NCBI GenBank assembly: GCA_029287515.1
Contig: JARFQZ010000268.1
Span: 1 to 9,646, forward strand
Direction: 5' to 3'
DNA from: Lysobacterales bacterium
GTDB taxonomy: Bacteria; Pseudomonadota; Gammaproteobacteria; Xanthomonadales; SZUA-36
Length of the DNA stretch: 9,646 nucleotides
Made by a program: the position numbers and the translations under genes
Shown: positions 1-7,271 of the stretch, in pieces
Layout: every line of letters begins with the position of its first letter
Numbering within the stretch: position 1 is the first letter of the stretch
Notes under the pieces: generated by a model
Database searches by the model: none
What the model saw: the letters and a program-made list of their open reading frames with translations, nothing else
Told to the model about the DNA's origin: nothing

Positions 1-752
1 TCTTCCTGGCTGGCCTCAACGGCGGCCGCCATCTCCGCCATCGAGTGAAACACGTAATCGGTCGGCGGAATCTTTTCGAGACTGGCAGTGGCTCCCCAGT
101 TACCCGATTCCGACAGGCGCTGGCGGTCGATCCAGGCGGTGGCGAGGCCAAAGGATTTCGCCGGCACATGGTCGTGAAACAGGCTCTGGGCGGTATGCAG
201 GATGTCCTGTTTTTCCAGCCCCAAATCGGACTTGATGTGTGCCAGCAGGTAGTCGAAATTGGCGTGATCCGGTTTGTAGGTGCCGATGTCCTGGGCGGTG
301 TAGATCGCGTCGAACTCGACGCCCAGCTTGCGGTTAGAAGCCGCAAAACCCTCACGGTGGACGTTGGAGAGAATCACCAGCCTGTAATAGTGCTTGAGAA
401 ACCGGAGTGCGTCGGCCGTGTCGGGGAACGCGGGCCAGGAAGGCAACGAGTTGCCGAAAGCCTCGTCCCAATCATCCGTAGTGCCCAACTCGAAATGCAC
501 GGCGATGCCATGGTGCACCCGGGAAAGCACTTCCGGATAGGGCATGCCGGGGGATTCGGTCTCCAGGTCGCTTTCCAGAGAAGCGAACACTTCAAGCGCA
601 CCTTCGCGTTGTATGTCGAACCTGCCATTGGCCGAGATGACCGGCTGCAGAGCGTCCCAGATCCCGGTTTCCCAGTCAATCAGCGTGCCGTAGCAATCGA
701 ACGTAAGAACCTTGTAATCACTGATGTTGCGCAAGAGCGTGCTCCTCGGCAT
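1..752 (-). CDS. HAD-superfamily hydrolase, type II haloacid dehalogenase-like (3' end outside window)
   Basis: I translated this frame by hand on the reverse strand. It starts at ATG 752-750 and stays open to the left edge, giving 250 codons without a stop. An in-frame TGA upstream makes this the first possible ATG; no clear Shine-Dalgarno precedes it. Seen: motif I FDCYGTLIDW with nucleophile Asp19 and Thr23, an alpha-helical cap at about 30-105, motif II ILSN (Ser129, Asn130), the motif III lysine in TYKPD (Lys160), and motif IV FHDHVPAK (Asp194) followed by GLATAWIDR. Tyr in place of the second Asp of motif I is typical of L-2-haloacid dehalogenases, so annotation pipelines would use that name. 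However, the Ser and Asn expected near 175/177 of the characterised enzyme appear replaced by Gln189 and Leu191, and no clear counterpart of its cap arginine is seen. Dehalogenation is therefore doubtful; a phosphatase or other small-molecule hydrolase is equally possible. It is cytosolic, since no signal peptide is visible. Family length is about 220-250, so little is missing. Confidence 0.9.
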   Translation of the reverse strand, partial: MPRSTLLRNISDYKVLTFDCYGTLIDWETGIWDALQPVISANGRFDIQREGALEVFASLESDLETESPGMPYPEVLSRVHHGIAVHFELGTTDDWDEAFGNSLPSWPAFPDTADALRFLKHYYRLVILSNVHREGFAASNRKLGVEFDAIYTAQDIGTYKPDHANFDYLLAHIKSDLGLEKQDILHTAQSLFHDHVPAKSFGLATAWIDRQRLSESGNWGATASLEKIPPTDYVFHSMAEMAAAVEASQE

Positions 753-908
753 GTCATTGATGGGGATTATCTTACAGAAGGGTGACCCGTGTACCCACTG
801 TCAGGCGTATTCACTGAACGTAATCTGGGGCCTCCAGGCAGGCAGTGAAAATCAATCCGCGCGTTTTCGCTCAATCGCTCCGATCAACTCAACACAAGGG
901 GGAAGCCC
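753..908. promoter_or_regulatory. Divergent intergenic region between HAD hydrolase and RHS genes
   Basis: These 156 bases separate two genes read in opposite directions, so promoters for both should lie here. I see no strong sigma70 site. The best rightward candidate pairs CTGTCA (798-803) with TAATCT (821-826) at 17-bp spacing, but it matches consensus at only 4 and 3 of 6 positions. For the leftward gene, GATAAT reads on the minus strand about 20 bases before the start, without a convincing -35. No operator palindrome was found. The role is inferred from position only. Confidence 0.3.
896..904 (+). promoter_or_regulatory. Ribosome binding site of the RHS gene
   Basis: AAGGGGGAA lies four bases before ATG 909. 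It is a strong purine-rich Shine-Dalgarno and supports that start, which is also the one giving an intact signal peptide. Confidence 0.7.
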
Positions 909-3900
909 ATGAAGACGCGCCGCGTATTTCAAATCCATTTTGTTCACTGTCTCGCAAGCCTGATTTTTTTGTGCTTTAGCCTGGAGGCCCATGCCCAGTT
1001 CCTGTGGTCATTTGCTGGTGAGTCCTATCCTACCAGGAGCGCCGCCGAAGCCGCTCTCAAAGCGCACCCGGCGCCACAGTACCTGAAATTTACTGAGCCC
1101 TGGTTCGAAGAAATCCGCTGGCGCGACCCGGCAACCGCCGTTTACTGGTATACCGTATTCGATTACCAGGCGGCGGACGATGTCCAGTTTGCCGGGTACA
1201 CCGTAGACAAACAGTGTGGCTTTTTTGAAGGAACCGATTGTAACGGCACCGTCCAGGAGGCCGTTAACTCGACATACCCGAACCCCACCGCAGTTCTGTG
1301 TGACCTGAAATTTGAAGTGCTCGGGGAATTCAAGTTCAGAACACAACAATGGGAAGAAGTGCTCGAACATGGCATCCGGTTCTGGGCGTCTGAAAGTGCG
1401 CCCATGAGGATAGATTTCTACCATACCAACTCGTACACCGGAAATTGTGAATACGGATCTTCCGTTAACCAGACACTTCACAAGATATCACTGGCCACCT
1501 GCAACCATGACCTGGCGCCGATTACCGGGTCCTACACACAATGGTCCAAGGCACCCGAATTTCCGAAGGTATGCAGTCCCAGCGGCCGGGAACCGCCTGT
1601 GCCCAATATTGCTGCGATTTCGAAAAGGCTGACCAGCGTCTGCACGGCTACCGAGGGGAATCCCTGCAGCCCGATGACAGGGCACAAGTCCCTCACGGAA
1701 ACCGATGTCAGAACCGGTTCGATTGAAATTACCCGTCATTACAATTCAAGTCTTGAACTGGGCTCCGGCCAGATGGGGAAGGGGTGGAGCCATAACTACG
1801 GTCCCCGGTTGATCTTCGACGGCGTCTACACGCTGATCAAACCGGACGGCAATGTCGAGGAGTTCAGCAGCACAGCCAGCGGCTCCTTCCGGTCTGTTAC
1901 AGCTCCCGGAAAAATCCTGATGGTTGCCGGCGACCTCGCTCAACTCACATACCCTGGCGGCCTCAAGGAAATCTATCAACTCAAACCGTCTCTCGATAAT
2001 GGCCCGGAGCAATACCGGCTGATCGAGATCTATTCTGCTGACCTGCCGGACCGTGCCATCACCTTGAGCTATTTGGAATCCGTCGAATCGCTGGGTTCAA
2101 TTACCGATCCGTTCGGCCGGCAACTCCGGTTCGAGTACGACCAGGCTGGATATATCAGCGCCCTGCTAATGCCGGATGGAGAACAAATCAGGTACTTGCG
2201 TGACGCAGAGGAAAATCTTTCGGAAGTCATTTTTCAGGATGGCAGTAAAAGGGTTTACCTGTACGAAGACCCCCGTTTGCCCCATCACCTCACCGGAATC
2301 ATCGACGAAAACGGGGCACGTTTCGCCACTTACCAATACGACGGTTTCGGGCGTGTCACGCTGAGTGAACACTCCGGCGGCGCCAACCGGGTGTCGCTTG
2401 ATTATGTCGACGGGAGCAGCACTGAAGTTACCGGGCCTCTCGGGAACATTCGCAGATATGATTTCGATCCTTACAAACCCTCTTTTGACGTCAGCGATGT
2501 CAGTGACGATAACGGCGTCACCACCTACACCCGCAATCCTGATGGCTGGCCAACCGAAAAAAGGGATGCAGCCGGCCATATCGTGCAATCCAGCTACGAT
2601 GATTTCCACGAGATCACCCGGGTTGAAGGGTATGGAACCCCCGAACAGCGAACCATCAACTACACCTGGGATGATGACCTGAACCGAAAATCCCTTGTCG
2701 AGAAACCGGGTACAGCGACAAGCTTCTCCTATGACAGCCAGGGAAGGCTTAAAACAAAATCCATTACTGACCTGTCCAGTGGCTTCAACCGGACATGGAA
2801 TCATCACTATTTCCCGGACACCGACCCACCTTCAAGAGCCGGAAGGCTGCAATCAATTGATGGGCCACGGGCTGACGTTGCGGACATTACCACTTTTTCT
2901 TATCACTCATCCGACGATACTGCGAATCGCTTCAGGGCTGGTGATCTGCAATCAACAGTCAACGCCGCCGGGCATATTACCGAATACCTTGAATATGACG
3001 GTAGCGGAAGGCTTACCAAACTGAAAGACGCGAACGGTGTGATTACGTCACTGAGTTACCATCCCAGGGGCTGGCTGGCATCGCTCTCAACCGATGGGGT
3101 CGTAACCGCTTTCACCTATGACAAGGTCGGCAACATGATTCGAACGGTCTCTCACGATGGAAGCAGTGTTGATTACCGCTATGACGCAGCTCATCGCCTG
3201 GTTGAAATCACAGATAGCCAGGGCAACCGGATTGCCTACGCTCTGGATGCTGCCGGTAATCGCATCGAAGAAAACACTTTTGACGACAGCAACGTACTTC
3301 GCCGTCACCTGTCCCGTACTTTCAATTCCGTCAGCCAGTTGAAGCAGCTCACGGGTGCCGACGGACATTCCACCAACTACAACTATGACGGGAACGGTTC
3401 GCTATCCAGCGCCAGGGACGAAAACCTGTTCACCACTCATTATGAATATGACGCACTGAATCGGCTGGTCAGAACTCTTGATCCGCTCCTGGGTGAATCG
3501 TTGATGGCTTTTGACGGCAGGAACAACCTCATCCGCGTGACTGATCCCCTGGGAAACCAGACCCACTATCAATACGACGGGCTGAACAATCCCGTGTCGA
3601 TATCCAGCCCGGATACGGGTACCACGCACAATGAGTTTGACAGCGCAGGAAACCGGACCTCCACCACGGACGCGCGCGCCGTGCGGGTTGAATACCGTTA
3701 CGACGAACTGAACCGGCTGACCGAAATCAGTTATCCCGACCGGTCGAAAGACGTTACCTTCACCTACGACGCCGGAACGTACGGCAAGGGCCGGCTGACC
3801 GGAATGAGCGATGAGGCCGGAACGGTGAGCTACGAATATGATGCCCGTGGCAACCTTCTGGCTGAAGACCGCTGGATTGATGGCCTTCAATACCTGACCA

Positions 3901-5894
3901 AGTATGTTTATGACACAGCTGACCGCCTGGTCCAGCTTGAATACCCCAGTGGAAGAACGATCTCCTTCAGCCTGAACAGCGCAGGGCGGGCAACAAGCAT
4001 CCAGGCGGGGGCACAGTCCCTGGTCAGCGAGGTGCAATACGAGCCATACGGGCCCATTCGCTCTTTCATCTATGGAAACGGGCTGGAATATTCAGCAGAT
4101 TTCAACCTGGATCACGAACTCATCCGCCTCGAATCCGGCAGCGGAGTGAACCAGGACCTGGAATATGGTCCTGCAGGGTCCATTCTTCGCATCAACGATC
4201 TGTCTTTCACCTATGACTCCCTATATCGCCTGCAAACTTCTTCCGGAGCCTTCGGAGCACAGCAGTTCGAATACGACTCAAATGATAATCGCTTGCAGTT
4301 CCTGGATGAACAGATGGTTAGTTCTTATACGTACGAAATGAATTCGAACCGCCTCGAATCTGCCGGCAAGTGGGCCTTTACTCACGACAGCGCGGGCAAT
4401 CGTACAACCAAACTCGACCCGGACGGCAACGGTTATCTGTACCGGTATGGAATCCACAATCGCATGACTGAAGCCGTCAAAAGACAAGCGGGTGCTGACA
4501 CCCTGGCTGGACGTTACATACACGATGGCAAAGGCCGACGCGTCGTCAAAAATGTTTCAGATACAGAAACCCACTTTATTTATGACATTGCAGGACAATT
4601 GATTGGGGAGTATTCAGCAAGCGGCAATGACGAATACAGGGAATACGTTTACCTGGAGGGGCTGCCCATTGCCATCCTTGCAAGAACCACCGAGGAGTTT
4701 ACACCGCCCGGTATGGAATTGATCCTCGATGACGGCGAGCCGGGCACGCTGGCCATCGGCAACTGGCGCAGCAAAACCAGCGGAGAAGATTTTGGCCCTG
4801 GCTACCTGTTTGCCGCAAAGTCCGCAAACACGTCCTATCGCTGGACAACAAAACCTCCCGGCGACAAATACCGCGTATACGCCTGGTGGGTGGGCAAGAA
4901 AAATCAGTCAGGAAACGTCAACTACACCATCCGCCATGGGACGGGACAGCAGCATACAATAACCAGGAGCCATAAAAACGGCGGCGGCCAGTGGCACCTG
5001 CTGGGCTCCTATTTCAGCGAGGATGAACAGGACTACGTCGAAGTCAGTTCAAGCGACAACAAATTCACAGCCGACGCCATTCGCTGGGTTGCGATAAACG
5101 AACCTGTATTGACGGTGAAAGACACCGTCCACTTCATCCATATCGATCACCTGGGTTCACCCAGACAGGTGACTGACGAAAACCAGTCCGTTGTCTGGAA
5201 TTGGGGCAGCATACCGTTTGGGGATTCCCCGCCTGATGAAGACCCTGACGGCGATTCAAACGACTTTATTCTAAACCTGAGGTTTCCCGGGCAATACTAC
5301 GACCCGGAGACCGGGCTGCACTATAACTTTTTCAGGATGTATGATCCTGAAACCGGACGTTATCTGGAAAGTGACCCGATTGGGTTGGATGCGGGAATGA
5401 ACCCGTATTCATATGTTGGCGGAAATCCGCTTTCAGGAATTGATCCTCTCGGGCTGGCAACCGTTGGCTCATGGATAGAGCCTCCGCGTTTCAACCTGAC
5501 CCGGGTTGGAGTATATGATTGGGAAATTGTCGCTCCGAAATGGTCATGGTGGGGATATGCCGATTTTATCAGGTTGTATGGACACGCCGCCGGGTTTGTG
5601 AACATCGACGTCAGTTGCAGTAGCGAGTGTAAAAACTGGGAAATTCATGACAAAGTCGAAATGCAAGCTCGAGGCCACGTTGATGTAGGTCCAAACCTGT
5701 ATGCTATCTTGATTGGCCTCCGGTTCGGTCCGTTGGCGGGGGTTGCCGGGAATGCTGCCCTTGGGGGTGCTTCCTTACTCGCGGCCGAACATCAATTCTT
5801 GAGTCTTGCCCATGAAAAAGCAGGGCCGATCATTTCCGCTGCTTTAAGGTTCGGTCCAACCGGTATTTGTTTAGGTTTTTCTCCTGGATTCTGA
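909..5894 (+). CDS. Secreted RHS/YD-repeat polymorphic toxin-like protein
   Basis: A 1661-residue giant with the full RHS architecture. Residues 1-29 form a Sec signal peptide (MKTRR, a hydrophobic core, then AHA before Gln30). Residues 30-245 are an unrecognised aromatic region rich in Cys. From Gly250, NPCSPMTGHKSL through GWSHNYGP (about 300) matches the DUF6531 segment that precedes RHS repeats. From about 398 to 1245 there are roughly twenty degenerate YDxxGRL...DxxG repeats, known in the family to build a beta-cocoon shell. A golvesin-C-like domain occupies about 1270-1394. The core resumes at HIDHLGSPRQVTD (1411-1423), has an acidic DEDPDGDSND loop (1443-1452), then PGQYYDPETGLHYNFFRMYD and SDPIGL, and ends with NPLSGIDPLGL (1506-1516), the conserved autocleavage motif. 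A 145-residue variable tip follows. By family knowledge the shell encloses the tip, which acts on neighbouring cells or serves contact-dependent competition. The Sec signal and the absence of any PAAR, VgrG or phage-type N-terminus argue against type VI delivery; how it crosses the outer membrane is not shown. Identity as RHS is certain; toxin activity is inferred. Confidence 0.95.
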   Translation: MKTRRVFQIHFVHCLASLIFLCFSLEAHAQFLWSFAGESYPTRSAAEAALKAHPAPQYLKFTEPWFEEIRWRDPATAVYWYTVFDYQAADDVQFAGYTVDKQCGFFEGTDCNGTVQEAVNSTYPNPTAVLCDLKFEVLGEFKFRTQQWEEVLEHGIRFWASESAPMRIDFYHTNSYTGNCEYGSSVNQTLHKISLATCNHDLAPITGSYTQWSKAPEFPKVCSPSGREPPVPNIAAISKRLTSVCTATEGNPCSPMTGHKSLTETDVRTGSIEITRHYNSSLELGSGQMGKGWSHNYGPRLIFDGVYTLIKPDGNVEEFSSTASGSFRSVTAPGKILMVAGDLAQLTYPGGLKEIYQLKPSLDNGPEQYRLIEIYSADLPDRAITLSYLESVESLGSITDPFGRQLRFEYDQAGYISALLMPDGEQIRYLRDAEENLSEVIFQDGSKRVYLYEDPRLPHHLTGIIDENGARFATYQYDGFGRVTLSEHSGGANRVSLDYVDGSSTEVTGPLGNIRRYDFDPYKPSFDVSDVSDDNGVTTYTRNPDGWPTEKRDAAGHIVQSSYDDFHEITRVEGYGTPEQRTINYTWDDDLNRKSLVEKPGTATSFSYDSQGRLKTKSITDLSSGFNRTWNHHYFPDTDPPSRAGRLQSIDGPRADVADITTFSYHSSDDTANRFRAGDLQSTVNAAGHITEYLEYDGSGRLTKLKDANGVITSLSYHPRGWLASLSTDGVVTAFTYDKVGNMIRTVSHDGSSVDYRYDAAHRLVEITDSQGNRIAYALDAAGNRIEENTFDDSNVLRRHLSRTFNSVSQLKQLTGADGHSTNYNYDGNGSLSSARDENLFTTHYEYDALNRLVRTLDPLLGESLMAFDGRNNLIRVTDPLGNQTHYQYDGLNNPVSISSPDTGTTHNEFDSAGNRTSTTDARAVRVEYRYDELNRLTEISYPDRSKDVTFTYDAGTYGKGRLTGMSDEAGTVSYEYDARGNLLAEDRWIDGLQYLTKYVYDTADRLVQLEYPSGRTISFSLNSAGRATSIQAGAQSLVSEVQYEPYGPIRSFIYGNGLEYSADFNLDHELIRLESGSGVNQDLEYGPAGSILRINDLSFTYDSLYRLQTSSGAFGAQQFEYDSNDNRLQFLDEQMVSSYTYEMNSNRLESAGKWAFTHDSAGNRTTKLDPDGNGYLYRYGIHNRMTEAVKRQAGADTLAGRYIHDGKGRRVVKNVSDTETHFIYDIAGQLIGEYSASGNDEYREYVYLEGLPIAILARTTEEFTPPGMELILDDGEPGTLAIGNWRSKTSGEDFGPGYLFAAKSANTSYRWTTKPPGDKYRVYAWWVGKKNQSGNVNYTIRHGTGQQHTITRSHKNGGGQWHLLGSYFSEDEQDYVEVSSSDNKFTADAIRWVAINEPVLTVKDTVHFIHIDHLGSPRQVTDENQSVVWNWGSIPFGDSPPDEDPDGDSNDFILNLRFPGQYYDPETGLHYNFFRMYDPETGRYLESDPIGLDAGMNPYSYVGGNPLSGIDPLGLATVGSWIEPPRFNLTRVGVYDWEIVAPKWSWWGYADFIRLYGHAAGFVNIDVSCSSECKNWEIHDKVEMQARGHVDVGPNLYAILIGLRFGPLAGVAGNAALGGASLLAAEHQFLSLAHEKAGPIISAALRFGPTGICLGFSPGF
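4716..5090 (+). other. Golvesin C-terminal-like beta-sandwich domain inside the RHS protein
   Basis: Residues about 1270-1394 of the RHS protein break the usual run from the YLEGLPIAIL element (about 1248-1257) to the HIDHLGSP element. The segment shows the pattern of golvesin/xanthan lyase C-terminal domains: LILDDGEPGT near the start, GNWRS, an aromatic strand YRVYAWW (1321-1327), Tyr-x-Ile-x-His, NGGGQWHLLGSY (1357-1368), and a closing ADAIRW (about 1388-1393). In that family the domain is a jelly-roll thought to bind carbohydrate. Here it may decorate the outside of the shell or aid surface attachment. The assignment is from pattern memory, without an alignment. Confidence 0.7.
5457..5891 (+). 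other. Variable C-terminal tip (putative toxin domain) of the RHS protein
   Basis: These 145 residues (1517-1661) follow the DPLGL motif, after which RHS proteins usually cleave themselves. I do not recognise the domain. The first part is aromatic (KWSWWGYADFIRLYGHAAGF), followed by a CSSEC pair and a WEIHDKVEMQARGHVDVGPN stretch. The last 60 residues are rich in Gly, Ala and Leu and contain LRFGP twice (1604-1608 and 1646-1650). No HxxD, HNH, ADP-ribosyltransferase or deaminase motif stands out, so a nuclease is not supported. The hydrophobic end and the membrane-bound neighbour suggest, weakly, a membrane-acting effector. Alternatively it could be a non-toxic structural end. Confidence 0.6.
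5722..5857 (+). repeat. Short in-frame direct repeat in the RHS tip
   Basis: GGTTCGGTCC occurs at 5722-5731 and again at 5848-5857, 126 bases (42 codons) apart. Both copies encode the RFGP part of LRFGP in Gly/Ala-rich surroundings (AILIGLRFGP and SAALRFGP). The leucine codons differ (CTC and TTA), so protein-level constraint or an old duplication explains it better than a recent DNA duplication. Confidence 0.4.
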
Positions 5895-5899
5895 GTCAG

Positions 5900-6205
5900 A
5901 TGCATACAAAAAGAAATTGCCCGAATTGCCAAGCATACACATTCCCTTTGTGGATCAAGATATTCGCTATATGGCCGTTTACAGCCCGATGCAGAAATTG
6001 CAGCACCAAAGTACGCTTGAGAATTCCGCGCTGGCAAAATGTTCTTTTTCAAATTCTGGCGCAAATTGCTTTCTGGGGCATATTACTGGTGGGGATCACG
6101 GCCGGTAACAATGATCTTATTGTTGCCGCAATGGCCGCAGCGCTCATTGCAGTAGTCATTGCGATCATTCCCGGAATATTCGCAAGCTTGGAAGTGAGCC
6201 ATTGA
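5900..6205 (+). CDS. Small zinc-ribbon-like protein with two membrane helices, candidate immunity protein
   Basis: This 101-residue protein begins five bases after the RHS stop. I chose ATG 5900 because the first CxxC follows at once. A TTG at 5867 would add 11 residues and overlap the RHS end by 28 bases, and neither start has a good Shine-Dalgarno. Seen: CPNC (Cys7, Cys10) and CRNC (Cys31, Cys34), which could bind one zinc as a short ribbon; a basic linker KVRLRIPRWQ; then two hydrophobic helices at about 48-67 and 73-95. I do not recognise a named family. Genes directly downstream of RHS tips usually encode the cognate immunity protein, and two membrane helices would suit protection against a tip that acts at the membrane. 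That role is inferred from position only. Two counted lines within it give 43-45% GC, below the flanking genes, which fits acquisition together with the tip. Confidence 0.75.
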   Translation: MHTKRNCPNCQAYTFPLWIKIFAIWPFTARCRNCSTKVRLRIPRWQNVLFQILAQIAFWGILLVGITAGNNDLIVAAMAAALIAVVIAIIPGIFASLEVSH

Positions 6206-6325
6206 TCAATCAGCCAACAAAGCGGTCTGAACCCGTCAAGGGGAGTCCGGTGGACATCGCCCGCAAACCTGTTAGCGTTGTATCATGCACAAGCGTGCTG
6301 ACACATAAATACAGGGGATTGGCTT
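6206..6325 (+). promoter_or_regulatory. Gap before the MoxR operon, likely holding its promoter
   Basis: This 120-base stretch separates the toxin-immunity pair from the MoxR operon and should hold the operon promoter. TGGACA (6251-6256) resembles a -35 and TATCAT (6281-6286) a -10, but 24 bases separate them, which is too far for sigma70. TTGTAT (6278-6283) with an AT-rich CATAAAT (6304-6310) is also out of register. A small inverted repeat GTCC-GGT-GGAC (6245-6255) lacks a following T-run, so it is not a terminator. No promoter can be named with confidence. Confidence 0.25.
6313..6318 (+). promoter_or_regulatory. Ribosome binding site deciding the GTG start of the MoxR gene
   Basis: AGGGGA lies seven bases before GTG 6326. 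No in-frame ATG is available nearby upstream, so this site supports GTG initiation. Confidence 0.65.
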
Positions 6326-7252
6326 GTGACTTTTTCAAAGGCAAAACTGGACGCGATCATTGCGTCGATCAGCTCTGTGCTGATGGGCAAGGAACCGGAA
6401 ATCAGGATTGCCCTGGCATGCCTGCTGGCAAAAGGCCACCTGCTGATCGAGGACCTGCCGGGTTTGGGCAAGACCACGCTGGCCAATGCCATCGCCCGGG
6501 TCCTGGGCCTGGAATTCAATCGTGTGCAGTTCACCAGTGACCTGCTGCCCGCTGATATCGTGGGCGTCTCGGTTTATGAAAAGAACGAAGGCGCATTCCG
6601 CTTTCTCCCCGGGCCGGTGTTCTGCCAGCTGCTGCTGGCTGATGAAATCAACCGCACCACGCCCAAGACCCAGAGTGCGCTGCTGGAGGCGATGGCCGAA
6701 GGCCAGGTTACCGTAGAGGGGCAGACGCGAAGCCTGCCGGAGCCGTTTTTCGTGATTGCGACTCAGAACCCAATCCAGCATTCCGGCACTTTTCCCCTGC
6801 CGGAATCGCAACTCGACCGTTTCCTGATGCGGTTGTCCCTGGGCTACCCGGACCTGGCCTCGGAGAAAGACATCCTGACCGGCGGCGATCCCCGTGTGCG
6901 CCTGGATGAGCTCAAACCCCTGCTTTCCATCGAAGAATTGCTGGCCCTGCAAGCCGAGGTCGATGAGGTGAGCGTGGCCGAGCCGGTCGTGGACTATCTG
7001 CAGCGCCTGATCCAGTTCACGCGCACCAGCGAAGTTTTCGAATATGGTTTGTCGCCCCGCGCGGCCCTGGCGATCCTGCAGTCGGCCAAGGCCATCAGCC
7101 TGCTCGATGGCCGGACCTTTGTCATCCCCGAAGACGTTCAGGCTGTCTTCCCGGCCGTCGCCAACCACCGGTTGCAAGGTGCGGGGCGCGGCCACGACAG
7201 CGGCAGCCGGGTGCTCATCGACAAGGTGCTCGACTCCGTCGACGTCATCTGA
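6326..7252 (+). CDS. MoxR-family AAA+ ATPase
   Basis: This 308-residue protein starts at GTG and is full length for the family. Seen: Walker A in EDLPGLGKTT with Lys49; Walker B in LLLADEINR with Asp106 and Glu107; the family signature TTPKTQSALLEAMAEGQVT right after it; sensor 1 in ATQNP (Asn148); LPESQLDRF soon after; and sensor 2 in GLSPRAAL (Arg245) in the small lid domain. MoxR proteins are cytosolic hexameric ATPases thought to act as chaperones that remodel or mature partner proteins, often with VWA or DUF58 partners. Here the partner is presumably the DUF58 protein whose gene starts 19 bases after this stop. All catalytic residues are present, so it should be active. The substrate is not known from the sequence. 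This is the order of the P. aeruginosa tgpA locus. Confidence 0.95.
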   Translation: MTFSKAKLDAIIASISSVLMGKEPEIRIALACLLAKGHLLIEDLPGLGKTTLANAIARVLGLEFNRVQFTSDLLPADIVGVSVYEKNEGAFRFLPGPVFCQLLLADEINRTTPKTQSALLEAMAEGQVTVEGQTRSLPEPFFVIATQNPIQHSGTFPLPESQLDRFLMRLSLGYPDLASEKDILTGGDPRVRLDELKPLLSIEELLALQAEVDEVSVAEPVVDYLQRLIQFTRTSEVFEYGLSPRAALAILQSAKAISLLDGRTFVIPEDVQAVFPAVANHRLQGAGRGHDSGSRVLIDKVLDSVDVI

Positions 7253-7271
7253 GCGGGTTGTCAGGCCAGGC

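Noticed and set aside
45..785. Open plus-strand frame of 246 codons across the left region
   Set aside because: It lies antisense to the HAD hydrolase, whose motifs are clear on the minus strand, and its translation shows no family features.
2166..4037. Minus-strand open frames of 93-213 codons inside the RHS gene
   Set aside because: They mirror the regular YD-repeat codons of the plus strand and have no domain signal.
2000..4650. YD repeats as DNA tandem repeats or a CRISPR-like array
   Set aside because: The periodicity is at protein level. The units are degenerate and vary in length, with no identical DNA repeats or regular spacers seen.
6245..6255. GTCC-GGT-GGAC hairpin as a terminator after the toxin-immunity pair
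   Set aside because: It has a four-base-pair stem only and no T-run follows.
6202..6540. Plus-strand open frame of 112 codons starting at the end of the small membrane protein gene
   Set aside because: Its second half overlaps the MoxR Walker A region in another frame and no coherent domain is visible.
7044..7271. Upstream extension of the DUF58 reading frame
   Set aside because: It overlaps the MoxR sensor 2 region in another frame and translates to low-complexity Arg/Ser/Pro sequence; the DUF58 family begins near ATG 7272.
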